Notes: generated from the sequence alone by a model not told the origin. Shown: positions 35,767 to 43,761, counted from the stretch's first letter. The stretch: 64,000 nucleotides of DNA from Alphaproteobacteria bacterium (GCA_017427405.1 JAFRSV010000004.1:1-64000); one strand, 5' to 3'. Numbers and translations are program-made.

Positions 35767-36732
35767 GTGATAAAAACATGCCCATTATTTTCAATTTGTG
35801 GCGGGTGCGTATATGATTTTGCATCACCGAATTACCGTGCGGAAAAAATCAAAAAATTAGATGGATGGAATTTGTCATCCGAACCGTTTTGGACGGATGC
35901 GGGGCAACGCCGGCGCGCAGATTTCTGTTTTTCCGGATGCGAATTTGGTTTTTATCAGCGCGGAACAAAAAATATAATTCGCGTTGAACAGTGCCCGAAT
36001 TTATTGCCGGAAATAAATGCGGTTTTGCCAAAACTGGCCCCGTTGCCGTGGGTTGGTACGGGTTCGGCACTGGTGACGGTTTGCGATAACGGAATTGATT
36101 TGGGTGTTGTTTCCGATGTTCCGTATTTTACACGCGAATTCAAAGAATCTGTTGAAAAATTGCCACTTATACGCGTGACATGGAACGGCAACATCGTTAT
36201 GCAAAAAACGCAACCAAAAATAAGTTTTGCGGGCCATACTGTGGACTATATACCAAACGCATTTTTGCAACCGACCGCACAAAGCGAATCCGCAATGCGC
36301 GAATTTGTGGCATCGCATATTGATGATGGCGCGCGCGTGGCGGATTTGTTTTGCGGGCTTGGCAATTTTACATTTGTGGCGAACGCGGACGGACAAGGTC
36401 GCGACGGAATGAGCAAAGCGAACATAGACGGATTTGATGTGGTTGGCATCGGTGCAAAGCGCGATTTATTCAAAAATCCGTTGTCGGTAAAGATGCTAAA
36501 CACATACGACGTAATAATCATGGACCCACCGCGCGCCGGCGCATTGGCGCAAACAAAACTTATCGCCGAATCAAATGTAAAGAAAGTAATTTATGTTTCG
36601 TGCAATCCGATAACTTTGCGCCGCGATGCAAAAATACTGACCAATGCAGGATATAAAATCACCGCCACCGCCGCATTCGATCAATTCGTCGGCACCGACC
36701 ATTGGGAATTGGCGGTTGTGTTCGAAAAATAG
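35767..36732 (+). CDS. RlmD/TrmA-family RNA (uracil-5-)-methyltransferase
   Basis: 321 aa, start GTG at 35767. N-terminal Cys cluster CPLFSICGGC plus a later Cys in RVEQCPN looks like the 4Fe-4S site of RlmD-type enzymes. SAM motif VADLFCGLGNFTF, catalytic IMDPPRAGA and the Cys nucleophile in VIYVSCNPITLRRD are intact. Shorter than E. coli RlmD because the N-terminal TRAM domain is missing. Methylates C5 of a uridine in rRNA or tRNA; the precise site cannot be told. Confidence 0.85.
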   Translation: MIKTCPLFSICGGCVYDFASPNYRAEKIKKLDGWNLSSEPFWTDAGQRRRADFCFSGCEFGFYQRGTKNIIRVEQCPNLLPEINAVLPKLAPLPWVGTGSALVTVCDNGIDLGVVSDVPYFTREFKESVEKLPLIRVTWNGNIVMQKTQPKISFAGHTVDYIPNAFLQPTAQSESAMREFVASHIDDGARVADLFCGLGNFTFVANADGQGRDGMSKANIDGFDVVGIGAKRDLFKNPLSVKMLNTYDVIIMDPPRAGALAQTKLIAESNVKKVIYVSCNPITLRRDAKILTNAGYKITATAAFDQFVGTDHWELAVVFEK

Positions 36733-36741
36733 TGCTAGATA

Positions 36742-36770
36742 TTGCCTTGTCCAATAAAATGTGATAGAAT
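36742..36770 (+). promoter_or_regulatory. Promoter of the small secreted-protein operon
   Basis: TTGCCT at 36742-36747, 17-nt spacer, TAGAAT at 36765-36770. Start near 36777, then an AGGGA site before the ATG at 36795. Confidence 0.65.
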
Positions 36771-36794
36771 AGACCGGTGAAGGGAAATAGCGAA

Positions 36795-37127
36795 ATGTCG
36801 AAACAGCCGGAAAAACATAGAACTCTACACGCAAGCGGACAGTTTTTTTTGTGTGTTGTTTCTTTGTTTAATTTTAGTGCTTTTGCCGAGGGTGTTGTTG
36901 CAAATGATGATATTGCATACAAACACCAACTTATCAAAGAATTAAAAAACGAAATTTCCCAAATTGATTCAGAAATGGCGCGCTGCCAAAAGGCAAAAAA
37001 AGGTTGGATTGCGGCGACGGTTGTTGGCGGTGTTGGTGTTATTGCAACTGGAACAGCCGCGATTGTCCAAAGTTCCAAGTTAAAGGAAAAAGAAAAACAA
37101 GCAAAAACCGAAGGTGCTCAAAAATGA
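36795..37127 (+). CDS. Small exported coiled-coil protein
   Basis: 110 aa. Start at 36795 (MSKQPEK) follows AGGGA; a GTG at 36777 coincides with the predicted transcription start and is less likely. A signal-like hydrophobic stretch ends at SAFA, then a heptad-rich segment (LIKELKNEISQIDSEMARCQKA), a hydrophobic helix (WIAATVVGGVGVIATGTAAIV) and a lysine-rich tail. The next gene has the same plan, so the two are a tandem duplication. Function unknown. Confidence 0.65.
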   Translation: MSKQPEKHRTLHASGQFFLCVVSLFNFSAFAEGVVANDDIAYKHQLIKELKNEISQIDSEMARCQKAKKGWIAATVVGGVGVIATGTAAIVQSSKLKEKEKQAKTEGAQK

Positions 37128-37507
37128 AAAAGTGTGCTCTTTTATTTTTGCTGTTGATTCCAAGCGTTGTTGTTGCTGATACGGGTTATGACATGGAAAT
37201 GCAAATGTTGGATGCACAAATAGAATCCCTAACGCGTGAGCGTGACAAGAAGTACACGGACTTAAAGCAATGCGAAAAAACGACCAAGGGGTTCAAAATT
37301 GCGGGGATAACGACACTGGTTGCCACAGGCTTTGGCATATATGGAAATATAAAATTGGCACAAAAATTAAAGAACAACGGTGCTGCATCGTATATCAGCA
37401 GTGTTGCAGTTGTGGATACCAGACCGCAAGAGGAAAAAGATGAAGAAAGTTGTGAATTGGGGTGTATGACCGAGCCAGAAAAATTTCGTGAGCTATGCAA
37501 TTGTTAA
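37124..37507 (+). CDS. Small exported coiled-coil protein 2
   Basis: 127 aa, start overlaps the previous stop (ATGA). Signal peptide ending VVVA, coiled coil (MQMLDAQIESLTRERDKKYTDLKQCEK), hydrophobic helix (IAGITTLVATGFGIYGNIKL), then a Cys-rich tail (CELGC...CNC). Same architecture as its neighbour. The paired Cys suggests periplasmic disulfides. Function unknown. Confidence 0.65.
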   Translation: MKKCALLFLLLIPSVVVADTGYDMEMQMLDAQIESLTRERDKKYTDLKQCEKTTKGFKIAGITTLVATGFGIYGNIKLAQKLKNNGAASYISSVAVVDTRPQEEKDEESCELGCMTEPEKFRELCNC

Positions 37508-37536
37508 ATAAAATCAACAAAACAAAAGGAGTAAAA

Positions 37537-38193
37537 ATGAAAAAAATATTATTGTATGTCATAGCAGGTGTAATATCTGCATCAACCGTATGTTTTGCAG
37601 ATACTGCGGGAATAAAGGCAGCATGTGAACAAAGCGACAAATTGTTGTGGGATGCACGTAATGAAAAATGTATACCACGAAATCCATGCGCCGAAGAATA
37701 TGAAGGAAAGTACGGAAGGTACTGTAATCGCACATTTAAGGATTTTCAGAGTGGCTATGGATTCGATCATTATATTGAATTAATAAATATTTATGCCAGT
37801 ACGCATGGGCTTAATTGTGAAGCAATTCCGCAAAGCGCAAAATTTTTTGGGCAAGATTATGTCGTATGCCAGGGGACAGACGTAATGGTTTTTGAATTTG
37901 ATGATATCCAAGATGCCAATGTATTTAATAGATTCGGATATCGAGAGAAATTTTTAGAAGCTCTTTGCGCCGCCGGTGGTGGTTTAATGGCTGATACCAA
38001 CAAGTGCAAATTGTCGCCAAACTCTGTTTGTATAACTGTAGGAAATACAAATCTAGCTAAAAGCGCCGCGATAAGTTCTGTCACATCGGATACAGGGTGT
38101 GAGCTTATTTTGGAGGAAACAGATAATGCTCCATCTGGGTTGCCACAAACACATGATGATGCCTTGTTTATGTATGATCGTGTTAGAGGTTAA
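37537..38193 (+). CDS. Secreted Cys-rich protein, function unknown
   Basis: 218 aa. Start at 37537 after AAAAGGAG; signal peptide ending VCFA. Cysteines recur (KAACEQ, NEKCIPRNPCAEEY, GRYCN, LNCEAIPQ, CAAGG, CKLSPNSVC), giving a likely disulfide-stabilised extracytoplasmic fold. LLWDARNEKCIPRNPC occurs in many exported proteins of related gut bacteria as far as I recall, without known role. Third gene of the small secreted operon. Confidence 0.6.
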   Translation: MKKILLYVIAGVISASTVCFADTAGIKAACEQSDKLLWDARNEKCIPRNPCAEEYEGKYGRYCNRTFKDFQSGYGFDHYIELINIYASTHGLNCEAIPQSAKFFGQDYVVCQGTDVMVFEFDDIQDANVFNRFGYREKFLEALCAAGGGLMADTNKCKLSPNSVCITVGNTNLAKSAAISSVTSDTGCELILEETDNAPSGLPQTHDDALFMYDRVRG

Positions 38194-38230
38194 AATATAT
38201 TCCTTAGGCTCAGAGTTCTCACTTAATAGA

Positions 38231-38426
38231 CCAAAAAGAAACACCGCCGTTGCCGGCGGTATTCTTCGAACGGCTTTGAAAGGAAGGAAAGGAGAAAAAG
38301 AAATAAGCCGTTCTAAACTTTGCTGGGGTCCAGAGTCCAGAGGAGAGAGAATGTAGGAGGGAGTCTGGAATCTCTGGGCCCCACGAACATTTTCATGCTC
38401 GGTCAGGGATTGTTGCCTCTCTGACA
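38231..38426 (-). ncRNA. Candidate free-standing structured RNA
   Basis: About 195 nt on the minus strand with a consensus promoter (TTGACA, 17 nt, TATATT). In order from the 5' end: hairpin at the predicted first base (GTCAG...CTGAC, 38425-38402); hairpin CGAGCAT-GAAA-ATGTTCG with a GNRA loop (38401-38384); long imperfect stem TGGGGCCCAGAG against CTCTGGACCCCA (38383-38324); stem GAACGGCTT/AAGCCGTTC; then stem ACCGCC/GGCGGT before a U-rich stretch. No gene lies downstream on that strand. Identity unknown; I do not match it to tmRNA, SRP RNA, RNase P or 6S with confidence. Confidence 0.5.
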
Positions 38427-38432
38427 AACGAA

Positions 38433-38461
38433 AATATAATACAATGAAAACTGTTTGTCAA
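38433..38461 (-). promoter_or_regulatory. Divergent promoter pair
   Basis: Minus strand: TTGACA (38456-38461), 17 nt, TATATT (38433-38438), driving the candidate RNA. The plus strand also has TTGCCT (38413-38418), 16 nt, TATAAT (38435-38440), which would drive the small regulator at 38609. The two -10 boxes overlap, so firing one may exclude the other. Confidence 0.55.
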
Positions 38462-38608
38462 GGCTTTTTGTCAAAAAAATTTTTTGGGTATTTGAATTTT
38501 AACTAAAAAAGTGCTAAAAGCCCCGGAAATCCTAGGAAATCGTGCTTGTTGCGACCCGGCACCACACGCGTTAAAATATGATCAAATTTAACAAAAAAAG
38601 GAAAAATT

Positions 38609-38857
38609 ATGACACATGAAGATGTTTGGCGCGCGATAGAGCGATTCGCAATGGAACATGGAATGTCATGTTCGGGCCTGGCGCGGTGCAGCGGTTTAGA
38701 CCCCACAACCTTTAATAAAAGCAAGCGTTGGACCAAGGAAGGTCAACCCCGTTGGCCATCCACCAACAGCATATCAAAGATTTTGTCGTCGACTGGGGCG
38801 TCAATCCAGGAATTTACCAAGTTTATTGATAATCCTGGACCTGAACGTGCCGGATGA
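38609..38857 (+). CDS. Short helix-turn-helix regulator
   Basis: 82 aa. MTHEDVWRAIERFAMEHGMSCSGLARCSGLDPTTFNKSKRW is a clear HTH of the kind found at the N-terminus of phage-repressor/S24 regulators in alphaproteobacteria (helix 2 SCSGLARCSGL, recognition helix DPTTFNKSK). The protease/dimerisation half is missing; the frame ends naturally after ERAG and is followed by a terminator. It may act as a stand-alone DNA-binding protein or be a remnant. Confidence 0.75.
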   Translation: MTHEDVWRAIERFAMEHGMSCSGLARCSGLDPTTFNKSKRWTKEGQPRWPSTNSISKILSSTGASIQEFTKFIDNPGPERAG

Positions 38858-38887
38858 TGGCAAAATGTGGGCCTCAGAGCAGCCAAA

Positions 38888-38925
38888 AACCGATACGTGC
38901 CTGCGCGTATCGGTTCCCCTTTTTT
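38888..38925 (+). terminator. Terminator after the HTH gene
   Basis: 10-bp perfect stem AACCGATACG/CGTATCGGTT, then CCCC and six T residues. Confidence 0.9.
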
Positions 38926-38961
38926 ATAGACAGTTGAATTTTTGCGTATTATCATAAACCT

Positions 38962-39381
38962 ATGTTATCTGGATTCAAAATTTTTTCATCTGACCCCGTG
39001 TGGCAACAGATTGTCACGGAACTTGGGGCCGCGGTCACGACCGATTCGGTGTTGTGCGATGTGAATCTGGATGCGTTGGATTTGAAAATGCCGGTTTCGC
39101 CATCACTGTTAAAATCATCAATTATTGCGGCAACGGACAACACCGCGATTATCGATTCGATTTTTGGGGAACGCGTTTCGCTTTCGCATATACAATCACA
39201 AATCGTGACATTGCTTTATAAAAGCGGCGGCATGTCCGCGGATGATTTAAAGGTTGCACTTGGGTACGCACCCGATGCAACAACGCACAGTGTGGAAACC
39301 GCGATATACGAATTGCGCAAACTGTACGGTCATGACTTTATAAAAAACATAAACGGAATTTTCAAACTTGGGCGGATATAA
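38962..39381 (+). CDS. Winged-helix-like protein, function unknown
   Basis: 139 aa. The C-terminal half (QSQIVTLLYKSGGMSADDLKVALGYAPDATTHSVETAIYELRKLYG) has the look of an OmpR-type winged helix, with a final GIFKLGRI strand. The N-terminal half resembles a degenerate receiver domain (hydrophobic strands, no phospho-Asp). Likely DNA-binding. Overlaps birA by 14 bp. Confidence 0.6.
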   Translation: MLSGFKIFSSDPVWQQIVTELGAAVTTDSVLCDVNLDALDLKMPVSPSLLKSSIIAATDNTAIIDSIFGERVSLSHIQSQIVTLLYKSGGMSADDLKVALGYAPDATTHSVETAIYELRKLYGHDFIKNINGIFKLGRI

Positions 39382-40033
39382 AGTTTTTTCTTTTGATAAA
39401 ATCCAAAGCACGCAAGATTATGCGTATGATATGATTGCAAATGGTACCGCGCGCGACCATTGTGTTGTCACGGCACTGGCGCAATCTGCGGGGCGTGGGC
39501 GTTATCGGCGTAAATGGGTGTCGCACCACGGGAATTTGTATGCAAGTTTTATATTCGATTCGCCTGAACGTGACCCGCGACTTTCGTATGCGGTGGCGGT
39601 TGCAATTGCGGAAACGCTTATCACATTCGGAATATCGCCAACCATTAAATGGCCAAATGATATTTTAATTTCTGGGAAAAAAATTTCTGGGGTCCTAATT
39701 GAATATGCGGGGCGATTCGTTATTGTCGGAATTGGAATAAATGTTCACACCAATCCAACGGTTGCGGAATACGAAACAACGCGCACCGATAAATATACGC
39801 GCGCGGATGTCGCAGAAATTTTTTCCGCACTTACAAAAAATCTTGATAAATGGATGAATGCAAAATTCGATTCGGTGCGTGATGTGTGGATGAAACTTGC
39901 CATTGGAATAAATGCACCGGTTAAATATCGTGGTGAAATTGTGGAACTGATTGGTATAAACGATTCGGGCGCGTTGGTTGTCCGACGGGGGTCGGAATAC
40001 CTGTGGATTCACGGCGATGAAATAATGGTTTGA
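39368..40033 (+). CDS. birA: Biotin-protein ligase
   Basis: 221 aa, catalytic class I (no N-terminal repressor domain). Attaches biotin to carboxylase carrier domains via biotinyl-AMP. GRGRYRRKWVSHHGNLYAS is the biotin/ATP signature (GRGRxxR); KWPNDILISGKKISGVLIE and VGIGINVHTNP are also diagnostic. Start TTG at 39368 overlaps the preceding gene; the conserved STQD follows about ten residues later, so little room exists for another start. Confidence 0.93.
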   Translation: MGGYKVFSFDKIQSTQDYAYDMIANGTARDHCVVTALAQSAGRGRYRRKWVSHHGNLYASFIFDSPERDPRLSYAVAVAIAETLITFGISPTIKWPNDILISGKKISGVLIEYAGRFVIVGIGINVHTNPTVAEYETTRTDKYTRADVAEIFSALTKNLDKWMNAKFDSVRDVWMKLAIGINAPVKYRGEIVELIGINDSGALVVRRGSEYLWIHGDEIMV

Positions 40034-40067
40034 ACACCGCGGAAAACCGGCGTTGTAAACAATTACC

Positions 40068-40096
40068 TTGACTTTTGCACCGTTTTATGATACATT
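40068..40096 (+). promoter_or_regulatory. Candidate promoter of the phage-like operon
   Basis: TTGACT (40068-40073), 17-nt spacer, TACATT (40091-40096), partly overlapped by TATGAT. Transcription would begin near 40103. Confidence 0.5.
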
Positions 40097-40126
40097 GTTA
40101 TCATCAACAGGAGAGATTATATAGTT

Positions 40127-40177
40127 CGCGCTTTTATGTGCGGATTTTTTTATGCCACGCGATACGCGTGGCTTTTT
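40127..40177 (+). terminator. Tandem terminators in the phage-operon leader
   Basis: Two hairpins between promoter and first gene: CGCGC/GTGCG (40127-40142) then a seven-T run, and GCCACGCG/CGCGTGGC (40154-40172) then five T residues. Both are of intrinsic-terminator form, so the lysis/structural genes are probably expressed only with antitermination or at low level. Confidence 0.7.
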
Positions 40178-40192
40178 ACATGGGGAAAAATC

Positions 40193-40603
40193 ATGCAAAT
40201 GGAAATAATAGAAGCGCACGATGAAACAACGACATTATCGTATACGGTTGCGCGAATCGTTTATGCGGAAACACTTGCAAAATCTTTGCGCGTTGTCGAA
40301 GCGTTAACATCTATGATTTTTAACGCCGCGAATCACGATATAAAAAATATCAAACGCGTTATATCAAATTCACAAATGTTTGAATCTTTGAAAAACGAAT
40401 CGACGCGTCATGAATTTTTATCTGTGGATGCGTCGCGTCGTGATTTCCAAATGTGCCTGCGCGTGGCAAAAACGATGTTGCACGGAAATTTGCCGGACAC
40501 GTGTTGTCATGCAACAATGTTTCATCGCGCGGAATTCTTGCCGTCTTGGGCGGTTGCGCGCGGATACATTTGCGACATTGATGGAATTTTATTTTACACA
40601 TAA
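40193..40603 (+). CDS. Cell-wall hydrolase, SleB-like endolysin
   Basis: 136 aa. VARIVYAETLAKSLRVVEALTSMIFNAA matches the N-terminal A(R)xVYxEA motif with the catalytic Glu of SleB/Hydrolase_2 proteins; CHATMFHRAEFLPSWAVARGYICDIDGILFY is the typical C-terminal HATxFH...P.WA...FY. It would cleave peptidoglycan. No signal peptide, as expected for a holin-released endolysin. First gene of the phage-like operon, next to a holin candidate. Start at 40193. Confidence 0.82.
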   Translation: MQMEIIEAHDETTTLSYTVARIVYAETLAKSLRVVEALTSMIFNAANHDIKNIKRVISNSQMFESLKNESTRHEFLSVDASRRDFQMCLRVAKTMLHGNLPDTCCHATMFHRAEFLPSWAVARGYICDIDGILFYT

Positions 40604-40621
40604 TTTTTTTACGGGGGCAAC

Positions 40622-40810
40622 ATGAGTAAATTTTTTCGTGGCGGATTTTTTGCGAATCGCCGAACACAAATAATGACCGCATGCGGAATTATGTCCGCGG
40701 TGTGTGCATACCTTGTTGGCGATTCGGATCTGTTCGCCACAATCCAGGCATTGATTGCCGTTGGCGGTGTTTATATGTTGCATAAAACAAATCAACAAAA
40801 AGGAAAATAA
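40622..40810 (+). CDS. Small membrane protein, holin candidate
   Basis: 62 aa: short basic N-terminus (SKFFRGGFFANRR), two hydrophobic helices (MTACGIMSAVCAYLVG and IQALIAVGGVYML) and a charged tail (HKTNQQKGK). This is a class II holin layout. Placed directly after the endolysin, after GGGGGCAAC. Holin sequence families are weak, so the call rests on topology and context. Confidence 0.6.
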   Translation: MSKFFRGGFFANRRTQIMTACGIMSAVCAYLVGDSDLFATIQALIAVGGVYMLHKTNQQKGK

Positions 40811-40811
40811 A

Positions 40812-41468
40812 ATGGAAAAAGTACCAGAAAAATTTTTAAATGATGATGGAACATTAAACAGTGATGCATTGATAAAGTCATATAATGAACTTGAAAAAAA
40901 GATTGGCGGAATGATAACAGTGCCGGATGAAAAATCTGACGAATCGGTGCGAAACCGCTTTATGCGCGCGATTGGTGTTCCCGAAAGCCCCGATGAATAT
41001 CCACATAATGAATTGTTTGATGATGAAAATGTGCGCAAAGAATTTCATAAAATTGGTTTAACAAATTCGCAGGTTGAAAAAATTTATAACATTGCACAAG
41101 AATTTTTATCGCCAATCATATCTGAAATTTTTGCGACCCAACAAGAATCAAATGCGATTGTAGAATTGAAAAAATTTTTTGGTGGTGATGAAAAAATGCG
41201 CGATGCATTTGTTGCAATAAAATCATTTGGCGAAAGATTTTTACCCGTTGACGCGTTTAATGAATTATGCTCTACACCCCAAGGAATCCAAGGTGTGTAT
41301 AAGATGATGCAATCAATGGAACCGCATGTAGAAACGGAAGGTAATGCACCGGAAAAATTATCTGAATCTGATTTGCGAAACATGATGCGCGATCCAAAAT
41401 ATTGGCGTGATCATGATGCGGAATACATTCGCAAAATTGAAAACGGTTTTAAAAAATTATATTCGTAA
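40812..41468 (+). CDS. Phage scaffold-like protein
   Basis: 218 aa, acidic and helical, starting MEKVPEKFLNDDGTLNSDALIKSYNELEKK, an opening typical of podovirus capsid-assembly/scaffold proteins. PDEYP and a long central helix follow; the C-terminus (DPKYWRDHDAEYIRKIENGFKKLY) resembles the capsid-binding tail. It stands before the capsid gene as scaffolds do, one base after the holin stop. Confidence 0.7.
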   Translation: MEKVPEKFLNDDGTLNSDALIKSYNELEKKIGGMITVPDEKSDESVRNRFMRAIGVPESPDEYPHNELFDDENVRKEFHKIGLTNSQVEKIYNIAQEFLSPIISEIFATQQESNAIVELKKFFGGDEKMRDAFVAIKSFGERFLPVDAFNELCSTPQGIQGVYKMMQSMEPHVETEGNAPEKLSESDLRNMMRDPKYWRDHDAEYIRKIENGFKKLYS

Positions 41469-41585
41469 TGAATTTTTTTTTACAAAAATTCACTTTTCTT
41501 CTTTACTAATTTTTTTGTTTAATATAAAATGTAACCAAGAACAAAAGAAATTTGTTCTATCCAAAAAAATAGAAAGGAGAGAAGA

Positions 41586-41867
41586 ATGGCATTCACATTC
41601 TTGAAAACTGCGGCAAAGAAACCTGCTGCGAAAAAAACTGTTGCGGCTAAAAAGCCTGCGGCAAAGAAACCTGCTGCGAAAAAACCTGCGGCAAAGAAAC
41701 CGGCCGTAAAGAAAGTTGCGGCAAAGAAACCGGTTGCAAAAAAGACCGTTGCAAAAAAACCAGCGGCAAAAAAAGTTGCTGTGAAAAAAGTTGCGGCGAA
41801 AAAACCGGTTGCAAAAAAAACTGTTGCGAAAAAACCTTGCGCAAAAAAATGCGTTAAGAAAAAATAA
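41586..41867 (+). CDS. Histone H1-like Ala/Lys repeat protein
   Basis: 93 aa, nearly all copies of the KKPAAKK / KKVAAKK / KKTVAKK pentad family, ending CAKKCVKKK. It should be an unfolded, strongly basic nucleic-acid binder like the C-terminal domain of histone H1 or bacterial AlgP/HctB-type proteins. AAGGAGAG ribosome site and its own terminator make it a separate transcription unit between scaffold and capsid genes. Whether it condenses phage or host DNA is unknown. Confidence 0.8.
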   Translation: MAFTFLKTAAKKPAAKKTVAAKKPAAKKPAAKKPAAKKPAVKKVAAKKPVAKKTVAKKPAAKKVAVKKVAAKKPVAKKTVAKKPCAKKCVKKK

Positions 41868-41885
41868 TTTTTCGCTAAACCTATA

Positions 41886-41912
41886 AAATGCCCGCATATT
41901 GCGGGCATTTTT
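41886..41912 (+). terminator. Terminator after the H1-like gene
   Basis: AAATGCCCGC-ATATT-GCGGGCATTT followed by TT. Confidence 0.85.
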
Positions 41913-41926
41913 AATTATAAAAAGTT

Positions 41927-41963
41927 TTCAGTCAGATATGATCAGTCTGACTGAAATTTTTTT
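41927..41963 (+). terminator. Second terminator before the capsid gene
   Basis: Stem TTCAGTCAGA/TCTGACTGAA then A and seven T residues. It lies upstream of the capsid gene, so it either insulates it or attenuates it. The following 126 bp to the capsid ATG carry no gene. Confidence 0.75.
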
Positions 41964-42089
41964 ACTTGGATAATCCGGTATTCCGGACCCGTTTAATTTT
42001 GTTCTTTGGCGCATACGTGCATAACCAGAAAACAATTTTTGGTTCGGTGATTTTTTCACCATGTATAACGTTTAACAAAAGGAATAATA

Positions 42090-42908
42090 ATGTCTGTTTC
42101 CATAGATCAAGTATTTGTGAAACAATTCGAAGCCGATGTCCATTTGGCATATCAACAGATGGGCACCAAATTGCGTTCGACCGTGCGCAGCAAATCCGGT
42201 GTTGTTGGTAAATCTACAACATTCCAAAAAATCGGTAAAGGCACCGCCAGTACGAAATCACGTCATGGTATTGTGCCGGTTATGAACCTTAACCATGAAC
42301 CGGTTGAATGCGTGTTGCAAGATTACTATGCGGGTGATTGGGTTGATGCGTTGGATGAATTAAAGGTCAATATCGACGAACGTCGCGTTGTTGCATCCGC
42401 CGGTGCATACGCATTGGGGCGCAAAACCGATGAACTTATTATCAACGCGATGACCGCAACCACGCAAAACGCCGGTGATTATTCGACCGGTTTGACCAAA
42501 GCAATTGTTTTGGATGCGTTGGAAATCTTGAACGAAAATGATGTCCCAGACGATGGACGTCGTTTTGCGGTTGTTGGCGTAAAGCAATGGAATGAATTGC
42601 TTGGCATCGATGAATTTTCATCTGCGGAATATGTTGGTTCTGATTTACCATTCATTGATGGCGGAGAAGTTAAAAGATGGCTTGGTATCACATGGTTGAT
42701 GCACAATGGTTTGCCGTTGTCATCGTCGACACATCGCGATTGCTTTATTTATCATGCGGCCAGTGTTGGTCATGCATGTGGTCAAGAAGTTAAGACTGAT
42801 ATTTCGTGGCACGGCGAACGTGCGGCGCACTTTATTAGCAACAGCATGTCCCAAGGCGCGGTGTTGATTGATAACAGTGGAATTGTCCGTCTTAAATGCG
42901 GTGAATAG
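42090..42908 (+). CDS. Major capsid protein
   Basis: 272 aa. Basic N-terminal stretch (KLRSTVRSKSGVVGKSTTFQK), then a folded core with VECVLQDYYAGDWVDALDELKVNIDERRVVASAGAYALGRKTDELI and a C-terminal LIDNSGIVRLKCGE. This matches the class of podovirus major capsid proteins described as phage capsid-like. No enzyme motif. Located scaffold-capsid-tail tubular, the podovirus order. Confidence 0.8.
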   Translation: MSVSIDQVFVKQFEADVHLAYQQMGTKLRSTVRSKSGVVGKSTTFQKIGKGTASTKSRHGIVPVMNLNHEPVECVLQDYYAGDWVDALDELKVNIDERRVVASAGAYALGRKTDELIINAMTATTQNAGDYSTGLTKAIVLDALEILNENDVPDDGRRFAVVGVKQWNELLGIDEFSSAEYVGSDLPFIDGGEVKRWLGITWLMHNGLPLSSSTHRDCFIYHAASVGHACGQEVKTDISWHGERAAHFISNSMSQGAVLIDNSGIVRLKCGE

Positions 42909-42932
42909 CAATAAAAACCTAAGGGGAAAACA

Positions 42933-43166
42933 ATGGCTTTTCAAAATAAAAATTTGTCGGTAATTGCATATGCAAACGGTTTTACATTGTGGCACTATGT
43001 TGAAAATGTGACATTGGCAACCATCACGGCAAGCGGTTATTTCAATGCGGTCGGAACATTGATGAACAATGGCGACATTGTTATTATCAACGCATCCGAT
43101 AAAACTTCGATAAAGAAAATCGCCGTTAGTGATGCCGGTGTGGTGACAACCGCCGTGTTGGATTAG
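42933..43166 (+). CDS. Small virion-associated protein candidate
   Basis: 77 aa, beta-rich (LSVIAYANGFTLWHYV, NNGDIVIINASDKTSIKKIAVSDAGVVTTAVL). Proteins of this size and pattern follow the capsid gene in many podoviruses, probably as head decoration or fibre, but I do not know a function. AAGGGGAAA ribosome site. A terminator follows. Confidence 0.65.
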   Translation: MAFQNKNLSVIAYANGFTLWHYVENVTLATITASGYFNAVGTLMNNGDIVIINASDKTSIKKIAVSDAGVVTTAVLD

Positions 43167-43192
43167 TGTTGATTATTAAAGTATAAACAAAC

Positions 43193-43226
43193 GGGCCGAA
43201 TTTTTTCGGCCCATTTAATTTTTTTT
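43193..43226 (+). terminator. Terminator inside the virion operon
   Basis: GGGCCGAA/TTCGGCCC stem, then ATTTAATTTTTTTT. Confidence 0.85.
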
Positions 43227-43242
43227 GAAACAGGGGGAAATA

Positions 43243-43761
43243 ATGCTAACGAAAATAGATTTATGTTCTATGGCATTGTTGAAATTGGGTGAAAATCCGA
43301 TTCAATCTTTGTCAGATGATACCGCCGCGGCCAAACTTGGACGAACACTTGTTGATTTTGTCATAGATACATTATTGGCGATGCATCCGTGGCGTTTTGC
43401 ATGTCGTACTTATAATTTGTCGCGCAATGAAAACGGCGAATTTATTGTACCATCAGATGTGTTAAGAATTTTAAAAACCAATGGCAAACTAATGGAAAAT
43501 AAAATTGTGTCAAATACGGATAGTTTAACCATAACCGCCATTGTCCGCACATCACCGAATGATTTCCCAAGTTATTTTGCATCACTTGTTGCAACAAAAC
43601 TTGCGGTTGAATTTTGCATGCCACTTACTTCTGACCAGACGGTATTCAGGACATTGGTCGCACTTTATGAAAACGAATTGCAGACCGCAAAATTCATAGA
43701 CAGCACAACATCGATAAATGCCGGTATAGAAAATTTTTCATTGATAGATAGTCGTTTTTAA
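43243..43761 (+). CDS. Tail tubular protein A-like (gp11 type)
   Basis: 172 aa. MLTKIDLCSMALLKLGENPIQSLSDDT is the typical opening of T7-group tail tubular protein A; MHPWRFACR and a central strand pattern follow. It forms the ring that joins the portal to the tail. Start at 43243 after CAGGGGGAAA. Confidence 0.82.
   Translation: MLTKIDLCSMALLKLGENPIQSLSDDTAAAKLGRTLVDFVIDTLLAMHPWRFACRTYNLSRNENGEFIVPSDVLRILKTNGKLMENKIVSNTDSLTITAIVRTSPNDFPSYFASLVATKLAVEFCMPLTSDQTVFRTLVALYENELQTAKFIDSTTSINAGIENFSLIDSRF

Noticed and set aside
41490..41908. Opposite-strand open frames over the Ala/Lys repeat gene
   Set aside because: Phe/Arg-rich translations are mirror images of the AAA/GCN repeats of the real gene and lack ribosome sites.
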